Positions 42,975-53,465 of a DNA stretch of 64,000 bases are shown in pieces. The stretch's first letter is position 1. Each line of letters opens with the position of its first letter. Below the pieces are notes generated by a model. It searched no databases. It worked only from the letters and a program-made list of their open reading frames with translations, and had not been told where the DNA came from. The translations under genes were made by a program, and so were the position numbers. This stretch comes from Bolinopsis microptera (lineage: Eukaryota > Ctenophora > Tentaculata > Lobata > Bolinopsidae). The stretch lies in NCBI RefSeq assembly GCF_026151205.1, contig NC_087081.1:17541859-17605858 (forward strand), given 5' to 3'.

Positions 42975-43490
42975 CGACAATTGTGAATTGACCCCCCGAC
43001 AATTGACCCCCTATGTAATTACACTGGGGTCAATTGTCGCGAAATCTAGGGTTTAGTACGACAATTGGCCCCCCGAAAATTGACCCACCGACAATTGACC
43101 CCCTACCTATGTAATTAAACTAGGGTCAATTGTCGCGAAATCTAGGACTTAGTACGACAATTGACCCCCATGTAATTACACTGGGTCGATTGATCGGGTT
43201 AGGGTCAGGGTCAGGGTCAGGGTTAGGCCTAGGGTTAGGGTTAGGATTAGGGTTAGGGTCCTGGGTCAGGGTCAGGGTCAGGGTCAGGGTCAGGGTCAGG
43301 GTCAGGGTCAGGGTCAGGGTCAGGGTCAGGGTCAAGGTCAGGGTCCTGGATCAGGGTCAGGGTCAGGGTCAGGGTCAGGGTCAGGGTCAGGGTCAGGGTC
43401 AGGGTCAGGGTCAGGGTCAGGGTCAGGGTTAATTGTATTAAATTATATTGTCGGGGGGTTAATTGTCGGGGGGTAAATTGTCGCCCACCC
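42975..43490. mobile_element. ACAATTG-family mini-element with expanded hexamer core
   Basis: The flanks repeat ACAATTGACCCCC on the left and its inverse GGGGGGTTAATTGTCGGGG on the right, ending GTCGCCCACCCG as in the short copy at 19185-19288. Between them lies a GGGTCA/GGGTTA array. Left-side words ATTGTCGCGAAATCTAGG are themselves tandemly repeated (43020-43150). Confidence 0.65.
43195..43430 (+). repeat. Telomere-like hexamer array, mainly GGGTCA with some GGGTTA
   Basis: About 37 hexamers: mostly GGGTCA, with a few GGGTTA units clustered at 43197-43258 and two GGGTCCTG interruptions. GGGTTA is the common metazoan telomere hexamer and GGGTCA is a one-base variant. Both strands stay open in several frames, which explains the long Leu-Thr and Arg-Val frames here; these are not genes. 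Confidence 0.85.
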
Positions 43491-43756
43491 GTCATTTAAT
43501 GTAATTACATAATACAATATAATACATAATACAATGTAAATGTTGCTGTTACAAAATGTATAGCTAACATAAGCGAGCGTTCATGTATGACGTCAGCAGC
43601 CGAGGGAAAAGGGTATTTGGAAATGCTGACGGTTGCTGACAGGAGGGGGAGGTATGAGCCTTGTTAACGTCAACAAAAATACGTGAATTCAAATCAATTT
43701 TATTAGCAATAAAACGTCACTAATTTCCTTAAAATTAGTACTCGAACTGAACTCTG

Positions 43757-45060
43757 GTGACCAACTGCTTAAATCAGTCACACACTAATTTTCCCTGCCT
43801 CATGCCTACTACTGGAAACTGTATCTCCAGACAAGTGTCAGACGTTACTATGCATTGGTTGCTCTTCAAAAAGGTTAGCAAAAAGATAAAGAGTGCGACC
43901 CTGATAAACTTTTGGGAGAGATTCATCGACGACATATTTGGAGTGTGGATGGGGACAGCGGGACAATTTACAATGTTTGTCGAATTGTTGAACAAACTGG
44001 CTAAATCAAACTGGCAGAACCATATAGAATCAAGGTTAACTTTTTAGACCTTACCTTGAGCTTGGACTCAGAAAATCAGATCTGGTACAAGCTATTTAGA
44101 AAGGAAACAGATGCTAGGAACTACTTGAGATCAGATACATATGTAGTTTCCAACCCCACCATGTGTAGAGGACCTGGGCGAACTAAAGGAGGATCTTGCC
44201 AGATGCGGACACAACAACAACGGTGACAAACTAGAAGAAATCGAGCCGAAAGCAATACAGAGGTCTATTGAGAACCCAGGAAATCCAACCAGAGACACTG
44301 AGGATAAGACACAACAGAGCCTCGTATTTTCCGTACAACACTCTTGATAACATTAGTCTTACAAAGTTGGTTAAGAACTTAATCTGGTCATTAAGCTACT
44401 AGGTTAATGTTATGTGGGGATGTACGGATAGTATTTGCCACTAGGAAACACCCTTCAATCGGTAATACACTAGAAAAGAATCGACAACTGGGACAACTGG
44501 AAACCCTTGATGTAGGACAATTACAGAGGTGTAATGGACCTAGCTGCAAAATTTGCCCCGTCCTCTTTGACAAGGACTCAAAAGATCATGGGGGGGGGGG
44601 GGGCCAATGACTACCAATGGAGACTTTTGGGGACTAATGGGGACTAAAAATCATGGGGACTAGAGGTCAACTCGTTGACGTAATTCACCATTTGTCCCCA
44701 TAAGTCCCCAGAATTTTTGACAGTTATTTATGGTTTTCAAGTTAGTTTAATAACGATACGATCGAGATGTTTTGTCCAAGATAAGAGTAGGATAAATCTA
44801 AATGGGGACTAATGGAGACTTTTGGGGACTAAAAATCATCTAAATGGGGACTAATGGAGACTTTTGGGGACTAAAAATCATGGGGACTCGGGGTAAAATC
44901 GTTGACGTAATTCCCCAAGTCCCCAAAAGTAGTCATTGGCCCCCCCCCCCCCCCCCCGATCATGGTCAACAACATAGAACTGGTGCTAGACGGAACTCTA
45001 AAATGCAAGGACAAGCATGTTATCTACCTTATTGGTCATAATTATCACGGACATTACTTT
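43757..45060 (+). pseudogene. Penelope-like element RT-to-GIY-YIG fragment
   Basis: Plus-strand blocks: FWERFIDDIFGVWMGTAGQF (RT motif C, IDD) near 43910, VNFLDLTLSLDSE and YKLFRKETDARNYL near 44030-44130, RKHPSIGNTLEKNRQLGQLE with a CNGPSCKICP Cys cluster near 44440-44560, then LKCKDKHVIYLIG near 44995-45040. The last is the usual start of the GIY-YIG nuclease of Penelope-like elements. Frameshifts occur, and an unrelated 366-bp element is inserted at 44592-44957. The element is dead. The GIY and YIG catalytic core beyond 45060 is not recognisable. Confidence 0.65.
44592..44957. mobile_element. G-tract-ended mini-element (GT class), copy in Penelope-like pol
   Basis: It begins with ~12 G followed by CCAATGACTACC and ends GTAGTCATTGG plus ~18 C. 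The flanking 8-mer GATCATGG is present on both sides (44584-44591 and 44958-44965). The interior repeats GGGGACTAATGGGGACT and TTTTGGGGACT in inverted arrangement. No open frame of note. An 8-bp duplication fits hAT-type transposition. Confidence 0.75.
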
Positions 45061-45064
45061 CACA

Positions 45065-45660
45065 CTGAAGACCTCAGCGTGAATAATTATGTCCGTGAAA
45101 ATAATGTCTGTGGTATTAAGGTCCGTGAATAATAAAGTCCGATAATTATTTCCATTAATTTTAGTGTGCGTCCCACATAGGCGTAGATATGTCTGTAGCC
45201 GATTACTATATTAGCTAATTAGTATACTAGGACAAATATAATCACTCCTCAGTCACATTCTAGAGTTCAGAAAAAGAGTAAAAAACTGAATATTAAAAAC
45301 TGGAGTTATTTCAATTTTAAAGAAGTCATTTTGGCTAGTATCCCGAACCGAGATATTATATGTGCAATTTTTTTCATGGAAGCCTTTTTACTTAGTATCC
45401 ACTACAGGCACGTAGCCAGGATTTTTCTTTGGGGGGCCCTTGGCGAGCGGAGCGAGCCGACCCGTTCAATCCAGCTGCACAACAAAATTTGTTGTTTTCT
45501 TGATTTTTTATGTATGGTGTAAAACAGTGTAGAGAAGTGTACGATCGAAGAATATTTCCAGATTTAAACATGTAACAATTGTTGTTTAAATGCTACCTGA
45601 AGCTGTTCAAATGAAATTGAACTGGGAGAATCGAGAAGATTACAAGTCACAGCTACGTAC
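45065..45660. other. No gene seen; one repeat terminus
   Basis: Near 45410 is GGCACGTAGCCAGGATTTTT followed by a short G run, a word common at the ends of invertebrate DNA transposons. No partner terminus was found. Confidence 0.35.
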
Positions 45661-45679
45661 AACAATCAGGGTCAGGAAT

Positions 45680-46775
45680 GAAAAGGGATACGTAGATAGA
45701 GTTCCTTATAATCCCTGACTACGACAGGGAGCTGAAGGCAGATCTGGGAGGGTCTGGGCACAATATTATATTGCTATTATATTATCATCTGCACACTTAT
45801 ACTTTAACTTAGCTTAAACTAATTACAACACTACAAATCCATTACATTTATTGAGGATATGAGTATGACGTAGTTATGTCGATACGTTATTCAACTATTT
45901 ATTTCTATTAGAATCTGTCTTCACTAAGTCTATTTAGAGACAATCAGAAATTTGAATCATTTATCAAGACATTATACTTATACATCACAAAACCTCCGAC
46001 TTGATTTACAACTTAACTTCACAAACACTAATCATATAATACAAACTTACTCTGTCGGTTATCATACTATAATTCAAGGCAACATTAGCGTCCGTGAATT
46101 GATCTCTGCAGGAGCCCTCCCTTACTAAAACTTGTGTCTTCATCTGCCGTATTACTTGGGAATATCGCCGGTCTCAGCTTCAAACATAAAGGTATGATAT
46201 TCAATAGACGCCGCTCTGCAAACGTCACCTGAAAAGGGATAAGTAGATAGAGCTCCTTATAATCCCTGACTACGACAGGGAGCTGAAGGCAGATCTGGGA
46301 GGGTCTGGGCACAATATTATATTGCTATATTATCATCTGCACACTTATTCTTAGTTTAAACTAATTACAACACTACAAATCCATTACATTTATTGAGGAT
46401 ATGAGTATGACGTAGTTATGTCGATACGTTATTCAACTATTTATTTCTATTAGAATCTGTCTTCACTAAGTCTATTTAGAGACAATCAGAAATTTGAATC
46501 ATTTATCAAGACATTATACTTATACATCACAAAACCTCCGACTTGATTTACAACTTAACTTCACAAACACTAATCATATAATACAAACTTACTCTGTCGG
46601 TTATCATACTATAATTCAAGGCAACATTAGCGTCCGTGAATTGATCTCTGCAGGAGCCCTCCCTTACTAAAACTTGTGTCTTCATCTGCCGTATTACTTG
46701 GGAATATCGCCGGTCTCAGCTTCAAACATAAAGGTATGATATTTAATAGACGCCGCTCTGCAAACGTCACCTTAT
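45680..46775. repeat. Tandem duplication, period 551 bp
   Basis: 45680-46230 and 46231-46775 are near-identical direct copies. Differences are a TATTA length change and a few substitutions. Each copy carries, on the minus strand, a potential exon reading TFAERRLLNIIPLCLKLRP and TADEDTSFS, with an upstream TTTCAG and a downstream GTAAGG. In the upper copy the frame extends back to VGDK after CTGTTTCAG. Whether this is a duplicated exon of an unrecognised gene or chance cannot be told. Confidence 0.7.
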
Positions 46776-46779
46776 CACC

Positions 46780-47470
46780 TACCTGAAACAGATTTTAAGA
46801 TAAGCAACTAAATAAAGATTCGTTGAGATTCTGAGTTTCTGCCCTGACGGCTAACCAAATAAAATTTGGTCGGACAGACTCATCTCGCATATTAGGAAAA
46901 GCAGCTGAGGTTTAAGATATTTACCTTCTTTCAGATTTCTTTTTTAGACTGAACTAAACTTTAAACGATAACCTCTGAATGATCTGAACAACTAACTTTA
47001 AGGACATCGATCCTAAGAAATGGCCGTTTTTAAAAGCTTTAAAAAATTTCAAAGGGTCTACACAATGTCAATAACGCGCGGCCGGCTGGCGCTAGATATT
47101 GTAAAAGGCTTACGATTTTTTCCTTTATTCATCAGAAAGTCAATGTGGCAGACATAAAGAGCTAAAACTCTGTCAAAGCTTCTAGATCAATCTTTCGATA
47201 CTGTTTAGGCGGGAACTACAGGAGGTGCTATTTTCAGGTCCGTCTAGATCTCTGATAGGAAAAGTTAGTGGATCACTGGATCCGTCCCTGAAGTGAAACA
47301 AATGTTACTATCTTGCAAATGTTAACCATTTTATTTCGATTAGAATCGAATTTAACATACTTAAACTTGATATGATGTAATAATGAGGTACGTGTAAAAA
47401 TCAAGGGTATCCCTCGAGCCAGTTCAGCTTGTGTAATATAACAAAATAAATAGGGAAAAATAAGGGAGAG
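46780..47470. other. No gene assigned
   Basis: AT-rich sequence. If the minus-strand candidate exons at 47474 and 46775 belong to one gene, this is their intron. Confidence 0.3.
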
Positions 47471-47473
47471 TAC

Positions 47474-48060
47474 CTGGTGCCATGCTGTGTCAACAGAAGC
47501 GCTGAGGATAAATTCAGTGAGCATTAGTTGGAAAGGATTGTCATCAGTTACTGTGTGAGTTAGTGTTGTGGTGGACGAAAGGATAAGCCGCTGATCAGGG
47601 ATATAGGCCCCTCCTCACGAACTCTCTGCTGTGTTGGCGCAACGAGTGAGACTTTGGGGTGGTCAAAAGATGTGATGGTCCCGTCAAGTCTTGGCGAAAC
47701 TCAACATAGGTCAGATAGGTAGAAAACAATGCCATTGGAAAACTCTATCCAATGCAATAGTCACATTATAGTCATTTCTAGAAAAAAAAAAACCTGGTTA
47801 ATGTTGTTTAATGTGAGAGAATAAGATAAAAGAGTCGACCAATTTTTGTCAGTGTAAATATTGTCAAACAGCGGGCTCCAAAATCGTCTAGGGGGAAAGA
47901 GCCCTGAATATCAGCTATCTGCCTTAGTACCTTGGCTCTAAAGTCTAAATTATGCAGCGATGACGACATAAAAAGTCGCTGTATCATGGCAAATCTTGCT
48001 TTGTCAGAACTAAAAGAAGGTTTAGGAGCAAAGTAAATATCAGACTTAAGATATGAAAGC
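47474..48060 (-). other. Possible exons of an unrecognised minus-strand gene
   Basis: Two stretches look exon-like. 47474-47777 has a strong 3' splice site (long T run, CTAG) and 5' site (CACCAG|GTACTC), and encodes NPFQLMLTEFILSASVDTAW at its end, but needs a frame change in the middle. 47808-48060 encodes SDIYFAPKPSFSSDKARFAM and LDFRAKVLRQIADIQGSFPL in one frame. With the duplicated segment at 45680-46775 these could be one gene. I recognise no family, and decayed repeat sequence is an alternative. Confidence 0.25.
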
Positions 48061-48128
48061 ACAGAAAGACTGAGTCAAATGTACAATTGTAGCTGCTGTC
48101 AGCTATTCTGCATCAAATAAAATATTAA

Positions 48129-48643
48129 GGGGCCATCTACTTAGGACGTCCAGCAAAAAGGGAGGGGGAGGTGGTTTTGGAATTTCGGACAAATCCGGAC
48201 AGTGATAGGGAGTGGTTTCTGAAAATCCGGACGTCCGGAAATTTTGGCAGAATTAACGAAAAAGTCGCATTTATTTCAACTCTTTGACACTAATTACTCA
48301 GTGAGTTTAGATCCCTGTATTTTGAACGAGAAGTCGTTTCCCAGAGCAGCTCATGAGAGCCGAGACACAACTCGCATATTCTGCTACTGCCTTAAAACTT
48401 ATTCCATTGGATGGCTACCTACTTAAGTACCTAAATGTATTATTGTCTATTCTAAGTGACTACACATTTTATTAACAATGAATTTGAGTTGGTTTTATTT
48501 GTACTCTTTAAAGTAGCTGGAAATCCGGACGTCCGGGGGAGGGGGTTTGAAAATTCGGACACAACCGGACAGGGGGAGGGGGTGCTCCCCGGGGGTGGTC
48601 TGAAAATCTGCAATTTTGACGGACGTCCCAAGTAGATGGCCCC
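48129..48643. mobile_element. 515-bp TIR mini-element
   Basis: The ends are GGGGCCATCTACTTAGGACG and its inverse CCCAAGTAGATGGCCCC. The interior has inverted CCGGACGTCCGG words and GGAGGGGG blocks. It is flanked by TTAA on the left and TAAA on the right, consistent with a 3-bp TAA (Harbinger-like) or a decayed TTAA target. No transposase. Confidence 0.7.
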
Positions 48644-48649
48644 TAAAGT

Positions 48650-49225
48650 CTAAACAAAAGTTCTCAAAACGTACACAACGAGAGAGTGTCGACCTACATG
48701 TCAATGAAACAGACTGTTTCACTGTTTGAGACAACACGTGTGTTTGCGCGCAATTCTGGAATAATCCGAGAGATGAACTGTAGCGAGTGTAACTTTAGTG
48801 TGCAGATGAGTGTGTACTTCGATGTATACTATTTCTGCACGTACAGGATCCTTTGTAAGGGGTCATTCACATATTTAGTTATCACTCACTTTGCTAACCA
48901 ATACAGCAATACTGGGGTAGGTTCACTGATAGTGTTTCTCAGAGATATAGATGGCTGTAAATTATGCTAATAAATATATAAAAATAAATATGGTCAAATG
49001 TTAAACAATGAGATGATTTAAGAGAAGCAAATATTAGTGGACTGAAATTATAATCTGATAAAGTGCAGCTGTGAACTCAAATGTATAAAACAAACTCACA
49101 ATTCGGATCGAACAGTTTAAAATGAAACACAATAAGACAGAGTAATTGGTAAAATGTTAAACAATAAGCTGTTTTAAGACAAGAAAATATTAGTCGACTG
49201 AAATTATGATCTGATAAAGTGCAAT
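48650..49225. other. No gene seen; short direct duplication
   Basis: AT-rich sequence. TGTTAAACAATGAGATG...GATAAAGTGCA (48995-49070) is repeated imperfectly at 49152-49222, where it is then interrupted by R560. Confidence 0.4.
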
Positions 49226-49784
49226 GCTTGCAGCTTCCGATGAAAATGTATTCAACTTTGTGTCATGCTTGAATTGGTTTTGGACCTCTTCAATGCTTTT
49301 AATTTATTTATTATTGTTATTTGGTATTATGAGCTGATATGTATATATACATACGGTATCTAAAATTAAGCGTATAGCGAGCATATTTAACAATTTTTAA
49401 GCAATAATGTATTGCGAGCAGCTGTAACTTAAATATCGCATAAAAATCATATAATTATAACACAAAACTAAAATTTTATTGGAATCTAGGTTAAACTAAG
49501 ATAAAATTAATATCAGCCCCTTCGCCACTCTCAGCAGTCAACCAGGGCTCATAAAAGCTTAACAGCGCCTGGGTCCGTTCACCAACTGTGCTAATGTGAG
49601 TGGCGGTGTGGTAAAACCCATTTTAACAGCGTGAATATTTATCAAATATAAGCGCGCTAGCTGCTAGCATACTTGTATCATTTAATTTTTAATCAAATTT
49701 ATTCGGATATATATTTATTGATTATGTATTGAATTGGTGATAAATAATAAAATTGTCTTTTCTCAAAAAAAATTGTCTTTTCTC
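49226..49784. mobile_element. R560 dispersed element, copy 2
   Basis: The same 559-561-bp sequence as 9173-9733, in the same orientation and with the same duplicated TTGTCTTTTCTC tail. It interrupts a duplicated local sequence, so the insertion point is visible (GTGCAA|...|TATAAAACAAC). Confidence 0.75.
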
Positions 49785-50013
49785 TATAAAACAACAGATC
49801 GAACAGTATACAATAGTACATTTAACAAATGTACTATTGCAAATGACAAAAGTGTAATAAGGTAACTGGTAACAAGTCTGCTGGTTATTCAAAATTTAAC
49901 ATTAAAATATGTCCCGGCCCTTTGAATCATCCGCCGAATGATCAACTGAATGATTGCAACAGACAAAGAAACAAGCAAAATTTGTTAAATGGAGTGCATG
50001 ATCAAAGAAGGTA

Positions 50014-51667
50014 CGGGTATATGGCCCCCAGAATATAGGTGGCCCCCCAAATATAGGTCATGTTAGTGGATACAGTTCTAACCAAGATAAGCGATACTAA
50101 TGGGATCTGTTACTGCTAGGTTGGAGTAAAACATGTAACTAATGTTTCTGAATAAAAATTTTGGACCTACATGAGGTATTTTGGTATATTTGGTCATGAC
50201 AGCGAAAGATTTTAACGATGTTGTCATTTTCTAGAGGGGTAAATATGGCGAAAAATTGTCATGACAAAAATCTGTCCAACACATGCCATTAAGACTACTG
50301 GTATGAGTATAAGTATTATTTTAAGCTATCTTTTCATCGAGACATCTGCAAACTGACAATTTGGAAAAAAGTTATGGCCACCACGATTTTACGGGCCCCC
50401 AGAATATAGGTCTATACGACCCCCAGAATATAGGTTGGTCAAAAACCCTGAACATGCCCAAAACCATGCTTTGGGATGCTCTACTTGTAGCTACTAGTCT
50501 CCTGAACACACATATTAAGTTTTATCAAAATTGGATAAAAATTGGCCGAGTTATGGGATAAAAACAAAAACCATATGCCCATATTTGGGCATACGCACCA
50601 AATTTGATCGATTTTGGTCCATAAATTGGTCAAATATCAATATTTTTGAATGAAACCAACTTTATATGGAAGTTAGCATATATATTACACATTCTCTATG
50701 ATTATCAGCTCAATATCTACCTAACTGTGGATTCTGTGTTCAAATAATCGCAAAAAATGAACAAAATCGCTCATATCTCAAACTGACTTCGCTCAAAACA
50801 ATAGAACTCAATAGGGTTTCAATATTTTCACATGAAATTTTCAGAATCAACGTAGAATTGTCTCATGACCTTAAGTTTTGGGACAGAATTTTGAGTTAGG
50901 CCTTTAAAAAAATTTGGCGGCCAAAAATGTCTGATTTACAGTCATTGAGGTGCACATTGTATTGATACAGATAAAAACAGCCCCCCTCAATCATATCTAG
51001 GGACACTCCTTCAATCTTATTTAAGTATTTAGTTAAGATCCCTACTAAATGAGTGCATGAAAGCTTTTTAACTAGTAAAATTAAAGATTTTACTCATTAC
51101 GGGTATATGGCCCCCAGAATATAGGTTTTAAAAAAAAAAATAGCGACCAAGATACTGCATTTTCTCTGTCACCCTGAGCATTAAGGAATGTGGGGTAGTG
51201 ATGAGAAACAGTTAAAGAACATATGCTGAAGAGATGGCATCATCAAAATGTATGAAGGTGGAGTATTTGAGGACGATTTTTGCATACCTATATTCTGGGG
51301 GCCGTAGTTTTTGATTTTTTGCTATTAAGTATACTCTAAACCATTTCAATTTAGTATCTGGAGCCATTGGCATCATCAATACAGTCTCAGCAACATATTC
51401 TGACTGCATATAACTGTCTGTGACAATTTTAGAACAACTTAGGAACAGATGTTTGGACCTATATTCTGGGGGCCCTGTTAAAAAATGGTATTTTTACAGG
51501 TGAAAAAAAAGTACACTTAAAAACCTAATAATTATTTTCAACTACCCAAGAAACATTTAAAGGGTTATTATGTTCATATTTACAGCCCTAAACATGCTTA
51601 GAAGTAGTTTTAACACCTGTTTCTAAGTGCTCAAAAAACGACCTATATTCTGGGGGTCATATACCCG
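50014..51667. mobile_element. 1,654-bp TIR element with TA target and internal TIR copies
   Basis: The ends are CGGGTATATGGCCCCCAG and its near-inverse CTGGGGGTCATATACCCG, flanked by TA. The uninterrupted satellite monomer reads AAGAAGGTATATTAGC at this point, so a TA duplication is demonstrated. The motif CCCCCAGAATATAGGT, in either orientation, occurs at least six more times inside (near 50025, 50395, 50420, 51105, 51285 and 51460). No transposase frame. Tc1/mariner-like by target. Confidence 0.8.
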
Positions 51668-51908
51668 TATATTAGCTCCCTACAAAAATCTAATCCAATG
51701 AGAAAATAAATCTAAAGTCCAATTGCAAATGACAAAAGTGTAGTAAGGTAACTGCAGGTAACAAGTCTGCTGGTTATTGAGAATTTAACATTAAAATATG
51801 TCCCGGCCCTTTGAATCATCCGCCGAATGATCAACTGAATGATTGAAACAAACAAAGGAACAAGCAAAATTTATTAAATGGAGTGCATGATCAAAGAAGG
51901 TATATTAG

Positions 51909-52605
51909 GGGGGGGGGGCCAAGTGGATATTTGTAGATATTTGTAGATTAATGTAGCATGGATAATCCACGAAAAAAGTGGATGACATTCTAAAAATTTA
52001 TACATTTATCTCCAAAAATTCAGTAGAATTTCTGGGCACATATTTGAGATTACATTTTTTGTAGATAAATGTAGATATTTGTAGATTATCGTCAATGGAT
52101 AATTCACGAAAATTCTACAAATTCTACAAATTTATACATTTATCTCCAAAAATTCAGTAGAATTTCTGGGCACATATTTGAGATATACATTTTTTGTAGA
52201 TAAATGTAGATATTTGTAGATTATTGTAATGGATAATTCACGAAAAAAGTGGATGACATTATCCAAATATCTACAAATATCCACTTGGCCCCCCCCAGTG
52301 GCGTAACGTTGCCTGTTGGCGCCCCCCTGCCGAAAAGGCGCCCCCCTGTTGGCGCCCCCTCCCCTTTTGGTGCCCCTCCCTAAAATTGAACAAATTAGGT
52401 GATTTTAGAGGATACGCCGGTAAAATCTCTAAAAAAGTGTGTATCTAGAGCAAAACGCACAGTTTTGCTAGTACTTTAGTTAAGTTTTCGAAATTGTCCC
52501 ACATTCAAACGACGATTTGGCGCCCCCCTAAGACGGCGCCCCCCTGCGCACAGCGGGGTCAGCAGGGCCCTTTGTTACGCCACTGGCCCCCCCCCCCCCC
52601 CCCCC
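51909..52605. mobile_element. G-tract-ended mini-element (GT class), copy in satellite
   Basis: The 8-mer TATATTAG flanks it on both sides (51901-51908 and 52606-52613); the satellite has it once. It begins with 9 G then CCAAGTGGATATTTGTAG and is almost wholly inverted, reaching CTACAAATATCCACTTGG and a C tract. The right C tract is split by another element (52296-52585). The interior repeats TTTGTAGATAAATGTAGAT. Confidence 0.8.
52296..52585. mobile_element. 290-bp CAGTGGCGTAAC mini-element (hAT-like)
   Basis: The termini are CAGTGGCGTAAC and GTTACGCCACTG. It lies within the terminal C tract of the G-tract element and is flanked on both sides by GCCCCCCC, consistent with an 8-bp target duplication, though the homopolymer makes this ambiguous. 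Homologous to 18600-19172. A terminus-only fragment (CAGTGGCGTAATGTTGC) occurs at 37165. Confidence 0.75.
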
Positions 52606-53124
52606 TATATTAGCTCCCTACAAAAATCTAATCCAATGAAAAAATAAATCCAAAGTCCAATTGCAAAAGACAAAAGTGTAGCAAGGTAACTGCAGGTAAC
52701 AAGTCTGCTGGTTATTGAGAATTTAACATTAAAATATGTCCCGGCCCTTTGAATCATCCGCCGAATGATCAACTGAATGATTGCAACAAACAAAGGAACA
52801 AGCAAAATTTGTTAAATGGAGTGCATGATCAAAGAAGGTATATTAGCTCCCTACAAAAATCTAATCCAATGAGAAAATAAATCCAAAGTCCAATTGCAAA
52901 TGACAAAAGTGTAGTAAGGTAACTGGTAACAAGTCTGCTGGTTATTGAGAATTTAACATTAAAATATGTCCCGGCCCTTTGAATCATCCGCCGAATGATC
53001 AAATGAATGATTGCAACAAACAAAGGAACAAGCAAAATTTGTTAAATGGAGTGCATGATCAAAGAAGGTATATTAGCTCCCTACAAAAATCTAATCCAAT
53101 GAGAAAATAAATCTAAAGTCCAAT

Positions 53125-53465
53125 TAATAAAACAAATATTTTAATAAAACAAATATTTATTTTTACGGCACAATCAAACAATATCAATAATAAATAAATC
53201 CTAGGGGAGGTTTGAAGAGGTTTCAAGTGCCGAAGGCCACTGCTTATCTTTAGGATTTGAGAGTGACCTGTGCTTGAAACCCCCTCAACCATCCACTACG
53301 TCAATATACTAATTACAGTATACAAATATAGAAAAATATAATAATCTTAAATTACTTATTGGTTTAGTTTGGTGACAAAGGAGAGCCCAGTTGAGTTTTA
53401 GTTTAGCTTTAGGTTTTGAATCACAGTTTAAAAGGTTAGCCATGTTTCATGGCAGAGAGAGATAT
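53125..53465. other. Non-satellite insert within the satellite array
   Basis: About 340 bp of unrelated sequence, including inverted words GGTTTCAAG and CTTGAAACC, separates satellite monomers. No termini or target duplication recognised. Confidence 0.4.

Noticed and set aside
43126-43495. Long open frames of Leu-Thr, Arg-Val and Asp-Pro dipeptides
   Set aside because: They are the six-frame reading of a hexamer array, not genes.
44844-45041. Independent small gene
   Set aside because: The frame starts inside the G-tract element and reads into Penelope-like sequence in the wrong frame.
52605-53035. Repeated hydrophobic minus-strand frames (MLVPLFVAII...)
   Set aside because: They recur in each satellite monomer, differ by frame in some, and have no promoter or domain evidence.
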